A stretch of DNA of 64,000 nt from Bergeyella_A cardium (GTDB taxonomy: Bacteria > Bacteroidota > Bacteroidia > Flavobacteriales > Weeksellaceae), in assembly GCF_030012605.2 (NCBI RefSeq), contig NZ_CP114055.2; one strand, written 5' to 3'. The notes below the pieces were generated by a model that ran no database searches, was not told where the DNA came from, and was given only the letters and a program-made list of their open reading frames with translations. Shown here in pieces: positions 8,041 through 16,693 of the stretch (its first letter is position 1; each line of letters begins with the position of its first letter). Both the position numbers and the translations under genes were made by a program.

Positions 8041-9501
8041 ATGTCTATACACAACAAAATCGTAGAGGAAGCCATTACTTTTGATGATGTACTCCTCATC
8101 CCTTCGTACTCCGAAGTACTTCCGAACCAAGTTTCTCTTCAATCAAGACTTACCGACAAGATTACCCTGAACACGCCCATCGTCTCTGCAGCTATGGACA
8201 CCGTAACCGAGGCAGAACTTGCCATTGCCCTTGCACGCGTAGGCGGGCTCGGTTTCATTCATAAGAATATGCCGATAGATGAGCAAGCCGCTCAGGTAAA
8301 TAAGGTAAAACGCTCAGAAAACGGAATGATTTCTGACCCCGTAACCCTTACCAAAGACCATACTTTGGGCGAAGCAAAAGAACTGATGCTTCGATATAAG
8401 ATTTCAGGGCTTCCTGTGGTAGATTTTAATAACAGACTGATAGGAATCATTACCAACAGAGATGTAAAATACCAAGAAGATGAATCTATAAAGGTAGAAG
8501 AACTGATGACGAAGGACAACCTCATTACCTCCGATAAGAATGCTACACTGGAAACAGCAAAGGAAATCCTCCTGAGCAACCGAGTAGAGAAGCTCCCTAT
8601 CGTAGATGATGAATATCGCCTCGTAGGGCTCATCACCATAAAGGATATAGACAACCAGATGGAATACCCCAATGCCAATAAAGACAAAAACGGCAGGCTC
8701 ATCGTAGGGGCTGGCGTAGGGGTAGGCGTAGATACTATGGAGCGCGTAAAAGCCCTTGTAGATGCAGGTGTAGATATCATCACCATAGACTCCGCACACG
8801 GGCATTCCAAAGGAGTGGTTGAAAAAATCCGAGAGATTCGTTCCGCGTATCCAGATTTGGATATCGTGGGCGGGAATATCGTAACCGCAGAAGCAGCAAA
8901 AGACCTCATCGATGCCGGCGCCAATGTCCTGAAAGTAGGCATTGGTCCAGGCTCCATCTGCACTACTCGAGTAGTGGCGGGTGTGGGCGTACCTCAGCTC
9001 TCCGCAATCTACAATGTCTACGAATACGCCAAAACCAGACGCGTAAGCGTTATCGCCGATGGGGGTATTAAGCTCTCTGGCGACATTGTAAAAGCCCTTG
9101 CATCGGGTGCAAATGCCGTAATGCTCGGTTCCCTCTTTGCTGGAACGGAAGAAGCTCCAGGCGAGGAAATCATCTTCCAGGGTAGAAAGTTTAAATCCTA
9201 CCAAGGTATGGGGAGCCTCGCAGCGATGAGAAGAGGAGGCAAGGAAAGATACTTCCAAGCAGAAGCAAAGAAATTCGTACCCGAAGGCATAGAAGGCAGA
9301 GTGCCATACAAAGGGAAGATAGAAGATGTAGTCTTCCAGCTCGTAGGGGGCATCCGCGCGGGTATGGGCTACTGCGGCACGAAGGACATCCCTACCCTAC
9401 AAACCGATAGCAAAATGGTGAAGATTACAGGCAGCGGCCTCAAAGAATCCCACCCCCACGATGTTATCATTACCCAAGAAGCACCGAACTATTCGCTATA
9501 A
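8041..9501 (+). CDS. guaB: Inosine-5'-monophosphate dehydrogenase
   Basis: This 486-residue enzyme oxidises IMP to XMP with NAD, the committed step of guanine nucleotide synthesis. The TIM barrel is interrupted by two CBS domains (about residues 95-205). The catalytic loop GPGSICTTRVVAGVGVPQ carries Cys307, and the mobile flap is in GGIRAGMGYCG near the C-terminus. The N-terminal ITFDDVLLIPSYSEVLP is typical. The gene is monocistronic, with its own -7 box in front and a strong intrinsic terminator behind. Confidence 0.98.
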   Translation: MSIHNKIVEEAITFDDVLLIPSYSEVLPNQVSLQSRLTDKITLNTPIVSAAMDTVTEAELAIALARVGGLGFIHKNMPIDEQAAQVNKVKRSENGMISDPVTLTKDHTLGEAKELMLRYKISGLPVVDFNNRLIGIITNRDVKYQEDESIKVEELMTKDNLITSDKNATLETAKEILLSNRVEKLPIVDDEYRLVGLITIKDIDNQMEYPNANKDKNGRLIVGAGVGVGVDTMERVKALVDAGVDIITIDSAHGHSKGVVEKIREIRSAYPDLDIVGGNIVTAEAAKDLIDAGANVLKVGIGPGSICTTRVVAGVGVPQLSAIYNVYEYAKTRRVSVIADGGIKLSGDIVKALASGANAVMLGSLFAGTEEAPGEEIIFQGRKFKSYQGMGSLAAMRRGGKERYFQAEAKKFVPEGIEGRVPYKGKIEDVVFQLVGGIRAGMGYCGTKDIPTLQTDSKMVKITGSGLKESHPHDVIITQEAPNYSL

Positions 9502-9502
9502 G

Positions 9503-9552
9503 CCTTAGGCGACAGGCAGTAAGCAGTAGGCTTTGCTAACAGGTATTGGCAA
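9503..9552. repeat. Dispersed AGC-rich intergenic repeat, copy after guaB
   Basis: It begins directly after the guaB stop codon. It shares the exact words AGGCAGTAAGC (9514-9524) and AAGCAGTAGGCTT (9521-9533) with the region after clpP. No coding potential is seen. Confidence 0.55.
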
Positions 9553-9566
9553 TTAAGTTTATAATA

Positions 9567-9605
9567 AAAATCTACGGGCGTCCTTTCAGGACGCCCGTAG
9601 ATTTT
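9567..9605. terminator. Intrinsic terminator after guaB
   Basis: A perfect 18-bp stem (9567-9584 with 9588-9605) encloses a TTC loop and ends in ATTTT. The stem has a GC-rich centre and an A/T base in both directions, so it can end transcription from guaB. Confidence 0.8.
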
Positions 9606-9687
9606 AAAGAAGATATATCTCACATTTAGTTTAAGTAATCACTTTCCACGCTCTGGGCTTACTGTCTATAGCCTACTGCAAAATCCT

Positions 9688-9695
9688 TACTTTTG
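9688..9695 (+). promoter_or_regulatory. -7 element of ruvC (TACTTTTG)
   Basis: Only 4 nt separate the final G of the box from the ruvC ATG at 9700. With the usual spacing, transcription would begin at the start codon, so the mRNA is predicted to be leaderless. Confidence 0.62.
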
Positions 9696-9699
9696 CAAA

Positions 9700-10254
9700 A
9701 TGAAAACTGAGAAAATCATTTTGGGGATAGACCCTGGCACTACGGTGATGGGCTTTGGTATTATTGCCATTCGAGGAGGGAGAATGTCGCTGGTCTCTAT
9801 ACACGAGCTTATCCTCAAAAAGTATCCTAACCACGCTACTAAACTCAAACATATCTTCGAGAAAACCCTTGCTCTTATAAATGAATATCACCCCGATGAA
9901 GTGGCTTTGGAAGCTCCTTTTTATGGTAAGAATGTACAGTCTATGCTCAAATTAGGGAGGGCACAGGGGGTGGCTATGGCAGCAAGCCTTTACCGAGATA
10001 TACCGATTACAGAATACTCTCCCAAGAAGGTAAAAATGGCAATTACGGGTAATGGTAATGCCAGTAAAGAGCAGGTTGCCGCAATGCTAAAAAACCTCTT
10101 AGAGCTAAAAGAATTCCCCACCAAATACCTCGATGCTTCAGACGGACTGGCTGTGGCGGTCTGCCATTATTTCAACTCTGGAAATGCAGAAAAGGAGAAA
10201 TCATACTCAGGTTGGGAAAGCTTTATCAAGCAAAATCCCGAAAGATTGAAGTAA
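9700..10254 (+). CDS. ruvC: Holliday junction resolvase RuvC
   Basis: This 184-residue endonuclease cuts Holliday junctions bound by RuvAB. The RNase H-like fold carries the acidic metal-binding residues in ILGIDPGTTVMGFG (Asp11), in LEAPFYGKN and in the C-terminal DASDGLAVAVCHY motif. Length is normal. It has a promoter 4 nt before the start codon and is followed by an imperfect hairpin and a separate two-component operon. Confidence 0.97.
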   Translation: MKTEKIILGIDPGTTVMGFGIIAIRGGRMSLVSIHELILKKYPNHATKLKHIFEKTLALINEYHPDEVALEAPFYGKNVQSMLKLGRAQGVAMAASLYRDIPITEYSPKKVKMAITGNGNASKEQVAAMLKNLLELKEFPTKYLDASDGLAVAVCHYFNSGNAEKEKSYSGWESFIKQNPERLK

Positions 10255-10283
10255 GCAAAGAGCGTTAATTTTATATTAAAAAA

Positions 10284-10310
10284 GCCTATTTTAACAGAAA
10301 AGGCATAATT
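10284..10310 (+). terminator. Possible weak terminator after ruvC
   Basis: GCCTATTTT and AAAAGGC can pair with a small bulge, followed by an A/T-rich run. The stem is short and imperfect. Confidence 0.4.
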
Positions 10311-10315
10311 TTTTA

Positions 10316-10323
10316 TACTTTTG
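10316..10323 (+). promoter_or_regulatory. -7 element of the two-component operon (TACTTTTG)
   Basis: A TAnnTTTG match lies 93 nt before the sensor kinase ATG, which leaves a leader of roughly 88 nt, long for this window. No clear -33 TTG was found. Confidence 0.5.
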
Positions 10324-10416
10324 TTTGTTGTATAAGTGTTAAATCTCTCTATTTTTATACGAAAACGAGAGTTTAAGCACAGAAGAATAGCTATTAGTCA
10401 CAGTAGATGACCTGTT

Positions 10417-11961
10417 ATGAATAAAAGATTTATACCCATTATATCGTTTCTGATGTCTGTATCGCTCATTATCTTCGTTACTTTACAAATAAAGTGGCTC
10501 AAGGAGTATTATGATGCATTAGACCAAGATTTCAGTAATAAAGTACACCTCGCACTGGAAGGCTCAGTAAAGAAAATAGAAGAAGCAGAGGTCCAGAAGT
10601 ACCTCAATGAAGATTATAAAGACTTTGGAAATACGGTAATTGCCAGCAGCAAGCAGCCTTCGCTCACCACCATACAGCAAACCGAAGATTCGGCAACGAA
10701 GAAGACGATCATCTACTCCAAAAATATTATTCAAACAGAGGATATCCCGATTTCTAATAAAGGGGACAGCCTGATGCGTACCAAGCTCTTTACCGATGAG
10801 GGGATTATTGGCATTAAAACCGATAAACTCACACCTCAAATCCTTACCTCCGAGCTGAGCAATGCCCTCGGAACTGGTGAGTATGCAATGAAGGAATTCG
10901 TAAGGCTAAACGCAACCAACCTCCCCATCAGCAAGAGGGTAAATAAAGAACAGGTGCAGAAAATCATCGCTCAGGAGCTTAAACAAAATAAAGTAGATAC
11001 CAGCTTTGGGTTTAGCATCTTTGATAAAAACCATAAGATGACGGATATCTTTACCAAATCCTACAAAGCAAATGAGTCTAATACCAACTACTCCCACATC
11101 CTCTTTACCGATAATCAAGGCAAGTCTATCTATACGCTATCGGTAGTCTTCCCAAGGAAAAACTTCTCTCTGTTTAAGGACAATCTGCCAATGCTTTTGG
11201 GAACCTTCCTCTCGCTTCTCACCATACTGGGGATATACATTGTATCCATTAATTATATGATGAGACAAAAGAAAATAGCGGATATTAAGACGGATTTTAT
11301 CAATAATATGTCTCACGAGTTTAAGACTCCATTAGCAACCATATCCGTAGCGACCGATTCACTGGCAAATGACAGAATTGCTACCAATCCAGACAAGGTA
11401 AAATATTACTCACAACTTATAAAACAGGAGAATCTCCGAATGAAAAAGCAGGTGGAGAATGTCCTCAATATGTCTAAGCTCGAAAGAAATGAAGTAAAAC
11501 TCTTCCTGAAAGAAACCAATGTACGAGAGCTTATCCTCAAAATCTCCGAATCTTTCAGGCTTATAGTTGATGAGCGCGGAGGCTCCCTCATAGAAGATTT
11601 TAATACCACAAAGTATCACTTCAAGATAGATGAATTTCACTTCTCCAATATGCTTATTAACCTCCTCGATAATGCCAATAAATACTCCCCCGAGAAGCCA
11701 GAGATAAAAATCTCTACCCGAAACGAGGGCAGCTGGTATGTCATTCAAATCTCCGATAAAGGCATCGGTATGGAAACTGAGAACAGAGGTAAGATATTTG
11801 AGAAATTCTTCCGCGAGGAAACAGGCAATATCCACAATGTAAAAGGACAAGGACTCGGACTATCTTATGTAAAAAAAATTATAGAACTGCACAAAGGGCA
11901 AATTAGTGTAGAATCCCAAAAAGGGAAAGGCTCTACCTTTACGGTAAAACTCCCAATGTAA
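10417..11961 (+). CDS. Membrane sensor histidine kinase, RprX-like
   Basis: This 514-residue sensor kinase has one membrane segment at about 7-27, a periplasmic sensing region of some 230 residues with no recognised domain, and a second segment at about 262-284. The kinase core follows: H-box NNMSHEFKTPLATIS (phosphoacceptor His300), N-box with Asn419, G1 DKGIGM (Asp447) and G2 GQGLGLSYV. All catalytic elements are intact. The cognate response regulator starts 39 bp downstream. The pair resembles the Bacteroidota RprX/RprY type; the signal cannot be told from sequence. Confidence 0.9.
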   Translation: MNKRFIPIISFLMSVSLIIFVTLQIKWLKEYYDALDQDFSNKVHLALEGSVKKIEEAEVQKYLNEDYKDFGNTVIASSKQPSLTTIQQTEDSATKKTIIYSKNIIQTEDIPISNKGDSLMRTKLFTDEGIIGIKTDKLTPQILTSELSNALGTGEYAMKEFVRLNATNLPISKRVNKEQVQKIIAQELKQNKVDTSFGFSIFDKNHKMTDIFTKSYKANESNTNYSHILFTDNQGKSIYTLSVVFPRKNFSLFKDNLPMLLGTFLSLLTILGIYIVSINYMMRQKKIADIKTDFINNMSHEFKTPLATISVATDSLANDRIATNPDKVKYYSQLIKQENLRMKKQVENVLNMSKLERNEVKLFLKETNVRELILKISESFRLIVDERGGSLIEDFNTTKYHFKIDEFHFSNMLINLLDNANKYSPEKPEIKISTRNEGSWYVIQISDKGIGMETENRGKIFEKFFREETGNIHNVKGQGLGLSYVKKIIELHKGQISVESQKGKGSTFTVKLPM

Positions 11962-12000
11962 CCCAAAATAGAAATAAGTATAAAACAAAAAAGAATAGAT

Positions 12001-12687
12001 ATGAACAACAGGATTTTATTAGTAGAAGACGACCAAAGCTTCGGGGTAGTGCTAAGAGACTACCTTATGATGAACGATTTTGATGTAAACCTCGCTACCG
12101 ATGGCGAGCAAGGACTAAAAGAATTTACCGAAAAGGACTATGACCTCTGCCTCTTCGATGTAATGATGCCTAAAAAAGATGGCTTCTCCCTAGCCGAAGA
12201 CATCAAGAAAATGGATAAAACCACTCCCATCATCTTCCTTACGGCAAAAAATATGAGAGAAGATATCCTCAAAGGCTATCAAATAGGAGCCGATGACTAC
12301 ATTACAAAACCATTTGACACCGAGCTCCTCCTCTACAAGATTAAGGCAATGCTCCAGCGCAGTGCAGCAGTAGAAACAGAAGAGCAGGAACAGTTTAAGT
12401 TTAGCAACATCTACTTCGATTCTATGATGAGGCACCTCAGAGTGCACGACGAAGAGCACAAACTCTCCCCAAAAGAAAACGAACTCCTCAAGCTCCTCTG
12501 CATCCATAGAAATGATTTTATGCCAAGAGAACTCGCCCTTAGGAAAATCTGGAAGAAAGAGAACTACTTCACCGCAAGGAGTATGGATGTCTACATCGCT
12601 AAGCTAAGGAAGTACCTCCGGCCAGACGAAGGGTTAGAAATCATCAATGTACACGGCGAAGGTTTTAGGCTTTTAGTAAAGAATTAA
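12001..12687 (+). CDS. OmpR-family response regulator, RprY-like
   Basis: This 228-residue DNA-binding response regulator has an N-terminal receiver domain with the acidic pocket Asp10/Asp11, phosphoacceptor Asp53 (LFDVMMPKKDG), Thr81 and Lys103 (ITKPFD). A C-terminal winged helix (about 130-226) contains KLSPKENELLKLL and the recognition-helix region YFTARSMDVYIAKLRKYL. It is the partner of the kinase just upstream. trmB begins 13 bp after its stop and may be read through. Confidence 0.94.
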   Translation: MNNRILLVEDDQSFGVVLRDYLMMNDFDVNLATDGEQGLKEFTEKDYDLCLFDVMMPKKDGFSLAEDIKKMDKTTPIIFLTAKNMREDILKGYQIGADDYITKPFDTELLLYKIKAMLQRSAAVETEEQEQFKFSNIYFDSMMRHLRVHDEEHKLSPKENELLKLLCIHRNDFMPRELALRKIWKKENYFTARSMDVYIAKLRKYLRPDEGLEIINVHGEGFRLLVKN

Positions 12688-12700
12688 TACAGCAAGCAGT

Positions 12701-13375
12701 ATGGGGAAAAATAAATTAGCCAGATTTGCGGAAAACAAAACCCTTCCCAATGTAATACAACCCACAAGAGACGAAGCACTCAGCGGCTTCCACCTCAAAG
12801 GAAAATGGAGAGCAGAGCATTTCAAAAACGCTAATCCTATCGTATTAGAGCTCGGTTGCGGGAAGGGCGAGTACTCCGTAGGGCTTGCAAAAGCATTTCC
12901 AGAGAAGAACTTTATCGGCTTAGATATAAAAGGAGCGAGATTCTGGTTCGGAGCAAAAGAAGCAATACAGGAAAACATAAACAATGTGGCCTTCCTGAGA
13001 ACTCAAATAGAGCTTATCGACTGCTTCTTCGAGGAAAATGAAGTAGATGAAATCTGGATCACCTTTCCAGACCCGCAAATAAAATACAGGCGTACGAAGC
13101 ACAGGCTTACCCACCCCGACTTCCTCTCTCGATACAAGAAAATCCTGAAACCAGATGGGATAATCCACCTCAAAACCGACTCCGAATTCCTGCACGGATA
13201 TACTTTGGGGCTTCTCCAAGGGCTCGGCTGCGAAATCCTCACCGCCCATCACGACATCTATGGAGCGATAGAATACGAGCCCGATACCCCTCTCCTTCGG
13301 GGTATTCAAACCCACTACGAGGAGCTCTTCTCCGCAAAAGGGAAACTCATCACCTACATAAAATTCCGATTGTAA
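12701..13375 (+). CDS. trmB: tRNA (guanine-46-N7)-methyltransferase
   Basis: This 224-residue SAM-dependent enzyme makes N7-methylguanosine at position 46 in the variable loop of tRNAs. The SAM-binding motif VLELGCGKGEYSVGLA lies at about residues 48-63. The family signature ITFPDPQIKYRRTKHRLTHPDFL is present in full, followed by LKTDSEFLHGYTL. Its start lies 13 bp behind the response regulator, probably in the same transcript. Confidence 0.96.
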   Translation: MGKNKLARFAENKTLPNVIQPTRDEALSGFHLKGKWRAEHFKNANPIVLELGCGKGEYSVGLAKAFPEKNFIGLDIKGARFWFGAKEAIQENINNVAFLRTQIELIDCFFEENEVDEIWITFPDPQIKYRRTKHRLTHPDFLSRYKKILKPDGIIHLKTDSEFLHGYTLGLLQGLGCEILTAHHDIYGAIEYEPDTPLLRGIQTHYEELFSAKGKLITYIKFRL

Positions 13376-13451
13376 TATAAAATAAGCCTCTCTAAAATAG
13401 AGCAAGTAGCCTTGATATCTTGCTTTTGGGTCTGTCTTAAGAAACTCGAGG

Positions 13452-13745
13452 GTGAAAATCATCAATCAGCAAGGCATTATAGAGTTTGATAATTTTAATA
13501 CCCCTGATGAAAAGGCTAGCTGGGGATATGGGCTACAAAAAAATCTAAAAGCCTATATGGTGTATTTCTTTGGAGGTAAATTAAACTGTATAGACTACGG
13601 GCTTATCTACTTATTTATAAAACCCAAGACACCCCATCAGATGAAAATACTTTTCCTCCCAAGCTATGATATCACAACCCAAGATTGCAGGGATTTCAAA
13701 ACAACCCTACCTTCTGGAAAAGGATTTACCCTAACCAAACAATAG
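13452..13745 (+). CDS. Hypothetical protein, 97 residues
   Basis: A short frame encodes a soluble-looking protein with no signal peptide and several aromatic residues (KAYMVYFFGGKLNCIDYGLIYLF). I do not recognise a family. It lies between trmB and a hairpin terminator, on the same strand as the preceding genes, and base composition falls as one moves into the repeat-rich stretch beyond. No good promoter box was found in front. It could be a real orphan gene or a decayed remnant near the tRNA-Arg locus. Confidence 0.4.
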   Translation: MKIINQQGIIEFDNFNTPDEKASWGYGLQKNLKAYMVYFFGGKLNCIDYGLIYLFIKPKTPHQMKILFLPSYDITTQDCRDFKTTLPSGKGFTLTKQ

Positions 13746-13797
13746 AGCCTCTATTCTAAATCCATAATATTTCGCAAGAAAATTATAAGTTTATCTA

Positions 13798-13828
13798 TTA
13801 AAAAAGGGGGTCTTAGACCACTTTTTTT
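13798..13828 (+). terminator. Hairpin terminator after the 97-residue frame
   Basis: AAAAAGGGGGTC pairs with GACCACTTTTTTT around a TTA loop with one internal mismatch, then runs into Ts. This is a typical intrinsic terminator. Confidence 0.7.
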
Positions 13829-13870
13829 AATATTTAATTCCGCGCATTGTGTTTGAAATAAAATTCTTGT

Positions 13871-14005
13871 GTATTTGATTATAAACAACCCTGTTTGTAA
13901 TCAAATACTCGTGTAGGTAAAGGCAAACAACCCTGTTTGTGATTAAATACTCGTGTAGGTAAGGACAAACAACCCTGTTTGTAATAAAATACACGAGTAT
14001 TTTTG
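13871..14005. repeat. Three 42-bp tandem units with nested hairpins
   Basis: Units begin at 13883, 13925 and 13967, exactly 42 bp apart. Each contains AAACAACCCTGTTTGT, a small stem-loop, followed by AAATACTCGTGTAGGTAA in the first two. The first unit lies inside a 17-bp stem (13871-13887 with 13892-13908) with an ACCC loop and one G-T pair. The third unit ends in TACACGAGTATTT (13990-14002), an exact inverted copy of the AAATACTCGTGTA of the earlier units. A TATTTTTG -7-type box is formed at 13998-14005. Confidence 0.85.
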
Positions 14006-14199
14006 CACGCGCAATATGGGGGAAATCAAATACTTGAAAAGTTGATGGATTTTAGTAAGAAATCTGATATTATTCGTAAAGAAAATAGAATTTTACAAGA
14101 AGAAACATGATTTCGCGAGAGAAAAGGGAGCAGAAAGCCACAAAAAACGGCACTCATTTTTGGAGATGAGTACCAAAATTATTGTATATTTGCACCGCT
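14006..14199. other. Intergenic stretch between the 42-bp repeats and tRNA-Arg
   Basis: This AT-rich stretch holds only very short frames (for example MDFSKKSDIIRKENRILQEET, starting at about 14044) that could follow the TATTTTTG box but match nothing I know. No RNA gene is recognised before the tRNA. Confidence 0.4.
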
Positions 14200-14271
14200 G
14201 GCTCCATAGTTCAACGGATAGAATAGAAGTTTCCTAAACTTTAGATCCAAGTTCGATTCTTGGTGGAGCTA
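14200..14271 (+). tRNA. tRNA-Arg (anticodon CCT)
   Basis: The cloverleaf folds cleanly. The acceptor GGCTCCA pairs with TGGAGCT (14264-14270, G-T at the end), the D arm is GTTC/GAAT, the anticodon stem GAAGT/ACTTT encloses loop TTCCTAA (anticodon CCT), and the T arm CCAAG/CTTGG encloses TTCGATT. The discriminator is A and CCA is not encoded. It reads AGG codons. Confidence 0.93.
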
Positions 14272-14402
14272 CTGAGATTTAACTAAATAAGGATAAAAAG
14301 TCGGCTAAAAATTTTATCATTATTTCAAAAATTATCTGTACCATAGCGTGCGGATTTTTTTTGTTTTAGGAGGGAGGTGGTTTGCCTCCCTGCGTGTTTA
14401 AA

Positions 14403-16097
14403 TCATTCATTTCGTTTGTTTTCATCAGCTTTTCTACTGATAATATCATCAATATCAATGTTGAGAGAATCGAGGATTTTCTCTGCCTGCTCTATGCTGT
14501 GGGCTTTGTGATTGATGCGGATTTCATTCGGTCGGTCGCTGTTGTATTCCACTTTTGTCCCATTAATATTAAAGCTGGAAACTTCCTTGTATTCCGAATT
14601 ATTTTCAATATTTCCCTCCGTATTGTTGAAATAATCATCAAAATCTTTATCAATTATTATATTCTTTGTATTAGACGGCGGCAGTATGGTCATTGATTTA
14701 GGGACTACGAGCTCATACCTCACACTATACCTTCGGAAACGGTCTTCGTAGGAGTATTTCAGGTAGTTAGGCAAAGAAATCCTATTACCCAAAATCTCGA
14801 TAGGCACCAAAATTTTTATCGGTTGGTTGTAGCCATAGGCTTTCTTTTTGATGATTAAGTAAGGCTGGGTGGCATCTTCCTTCCTGCTAATGGATACATA
14901 AGGGCGGTCGCTGTCATAAATCATTTTCTTATCAGAAAATATTCTCCCTCCGTTATACCCCTTGAAATTCTGAGGGATTTCTACCTTCTTCTCCTCTATA
15001 TAAAGGGTATCTGAGGGGGTATTAATCATCACTTCTTCGGTTTCGATCTTATCACCACTGAAGGAAAAGCCCTGCGTAGTCTTATAAATAGAGAAGCCCG
15101 TAAATACCGATATCGCACAAAGAGAGAGGAATAGCACGAGGATAACCCCACCGATATTTTTGTACTGAATATGCGGAGCAAAGAGTTTTGACGCCACATA
15201 GCCGAACATAATAGCAGGAATAAGGGCGGATAAAACGATGATAGAGCCGATGAGATAGAGATTGGTATCGCTCCCGAAATAAAATTCAAAATCTTCAATA
15301 GGCGCTGTATTGAGGCTAAAAATCACCGAAAAACCAACAACTACCCCAACGATGCAAGTCACAGAAATCGCTGCAAATACAAAGCCTATGAGGTAACTGA
15401 GCACCTTGAGCATACTGGTAGCAATGGTATTGATTGTACTCTTATTCTGATTGTAGAAATCACCCGCTTTCCGAGAAGAATCATTCACAAACTGAAAGAT
15501 TTTAGTGGATTCTTCCTTTATATTATCAAAATTGAGGGGCTTTCCGTGCATTTTCAAAAAATCCGAAGCGGTCTTTGCCTCTGGGAGTACAATCCACAAA
15601 ATAATGTATATCAGCACTACAAACGAAGTGGAAATATAGACTGTGAAGATTCCCATTACGGCAAAAAACAGCCAAATTGCCCTCATAATGCTCACATCCA
15701 TCCCCATATAATGCGCCAAACCTGCGCATACCCCTGCAATCTTTGCTTTTTCAGGGTCTCGGAAGAGTTGTCTCTTGTATCCAGAGTAATTTTCTGATGA
15801 TTTACCCTTGCTCGTGCTCTCGGAGTAGTACATTTCTTCCTGCTCACCAATGGTTTCAGGACTCCCGAGCTGGTCTATAACCTTTTCTACATCTGCGATA
15901 TTTACCACTTCTCTCTTTCCTAAGGTTTCCCTGAAAATCTCTACAATTCGGATTTCTATATCATTCATTACCTCTTCTACTTCCTCTTCTTCCATAGAAT
16001 TTCTGAGGGCAGAGAGATAATCGTTGAGTTTTATATACGCGTGCTCTTCTATTACAAAAGAGTAGCCTGCCAGTGCTATTGATAAAGTCTTGTTCAT
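14403..16097 (-). CDS. PspC domain-containing membrane protein
   Basis: This is a 564-residue protein. The N-terminal 70 residues form an acidic helical region (SMEEEEVEEVMNDIEIRIVEIF). A PspC domain follows at about 107-170 (RDPEKAKIAGVCAGLAHYMGMDVSIMRAIWLFFAVMG) with its membrane segment, then three or four more membrane segments to about residue 350 and a long hydrophilic C-terminal half. PspC in enterobacteria senses envelope stress, but this larger Bacteroidota form has no defined role. It is in an operon 12 bp behind a PadR-family regulator, which presumably controls it. It is not a DNA-binding protein. Confidence 0.85.
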   Translation of the reverse strand: MNKTLSIALAGYSFVIEEHAYIKLNDYLSALRNSMEEEEVEEVMNDIEIRIVEIFRETLGKREVVNIADVEKVIDQLGSPETIGEQEEMYYSESTSKGKSSENYSGYKRQLFRDPEKAKIAGVCAGLAHYMGMDVSIMRAIWLFFAVMGIFTVYISTSFVVLIYIILWIVLPEAKTASDFLKMHGKPLNFDNIKEESTKIFQFVNDSSRKAGDFYNQNKSTINTIATSMLKVLSYLIGFVFAAISVTCIVGVVVGFSVIFSLNTAPIEDFEFYFGSDTNLYLIGSIIVLSALIPAIMFGYVASKLFAPHIQYKNIGGVILVLFLSLCAISVFTGFSIYKTTQGFSFSGDKIETEEVMINTPSDTLYIEEKKVEIPQNFKGYNGGRIFSDKKMIYDSDRPYVSISRKEDATQPYLIIKKKAYGYNQPIKILVPIEILGNRISLPNYLKYSYEDRFRRYSVRYELVVPKSMTILPPSNTKNIIIDKDFDDYFNNTEGNIENNSEYKEVSSFNINGTKVEYNSDRPNEIRINHKAHSIEQAEKILDSLNIDIDDIISRKADENKRNE

Positions 16098-16109
16098 TTT
16101 TGAATGGAT

Positions 16110-16445
16110 TTATAGATTATTATTGTTTGTGATTTTATTTACCGATCGGGTGAGCTCATTCCAGGTGTTTTGCAATTCTAAGAGGAAAGCCTTCCCCTTT
16201 TCCGTAATCTGATAATACTTTCTTGGGGGGCCGCTTGTAGATTCTTCCCATCGATAGGAGAGAAATTCTCCATTTTTCAATCTCGTCAGTAAGGGATAAA
16301 GTGTGCCTTCTACGACATCTAATTGTCCATTCCTTAATTCCTCCATTAAGTCTGATACATACATTTCCTTCTGATTAATCAAACTCAAAATGCAGAACTC
16401 CAGAATCCCCTTACGCATTTGTGCTTTAGTATTTTCTGTATTCAT
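16110..16445 (-). CDS. PadR-family transcriptional regulator
   Basis: This 111-residue winged-helix protein has the PadR layout: LEFCILSLINQKEMYVSDLMEEL (helix-turn-helix), VEGTLYPLLTRLKNGEFLSY (recognition helix and wing with the invariant TLYPLLTRL), and a C-terminal helix for dimer formation. PadR proteins usually repress their own operon. Here the following PspC gene lies 12 bp downstream, so the two likely form an autoregulated unit. A possible operator (ATTACAAAGTAAT, 16514-16526) lies just upstream of the -7 box. Confidence 0.92.
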   Translation of the reverse strand: MNTENTKAQMRKGILEFCILSLINQKEMYVSDLMEELRNGQLDVVEGTLYPLLTRLKNGEFLSYRWEESTSGPPRKYYQITEKGKAFLLELQNTWNELTRSVNKITNNNNL

Positions 16446-16483
16446 TTTTCATTCAGTTTTATTATTTTCAAATCTCAACAAAG

Positions 16484-16526
16484 CAAAGATATAAATAAAA
16501 TATGGTATTATGTATTACAAAGTAAT
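16484..16526 (-). promoter_or_regulatory. Promoter of padR-pspC with a candidate operator
   Basis: On the coding strand TATCTTTG occupies 16484-16491. Just upstream, ATTAC-AAA-GTAAT (16514-16526) is a perfect inverted repeat in an AT-rich context and could bind the PadR dimer. The operator role is inferred from position and symmetry only. Confidence 0.45.
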
Positions 16527-16628
16527 GAAAAAGTTTAGTATTTATTTATAAATTACTGTTTTTCAAATGAATTATTTTTTAGTTTTATTTATCCCACACT
16601 TGATTGGAAATAAATTTTCTCAATATTT

Positions 16629-16667
16629 GAGCAAAATAAAAAGGCTATTCAAATATTGAATAGCCTT
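16629..16667 (-). terminator. Terminator of the sucA-sucB operon
   Basis: A perfect 12-bp stem (16641-16652 with 16656-16667) has an ATA loop. On the reverse strand it runs into TTTTTATTTT, as expected for an intrinsic terminator just after sucB. Confidence 0.85.
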
Positions 16668-16693
16668 CTAAAGATATAAATTCAATGATTAAT

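Noticed and set aside
8404..9258. 284-codon reverse-strand frame inside guaB
   Set aside because: It lies fully within a highly conserved gene on the other strand and resembles no family; it is a shadow of guaB codon usage.
13871..14005. CRISPR array at the 42-bp tandem repeats
   Set aside because: Units follow each other without unique spacers, and the intervening bases are themselves repeated. No cas gene is present.
14006..14150. Short peptides after the 42-bp repeats as a leader-peptide gene
   Set aside because: A TATTTTTG box is present, but the frames are short, unrelated to any family and not followed by an attenuator-like hairpin.
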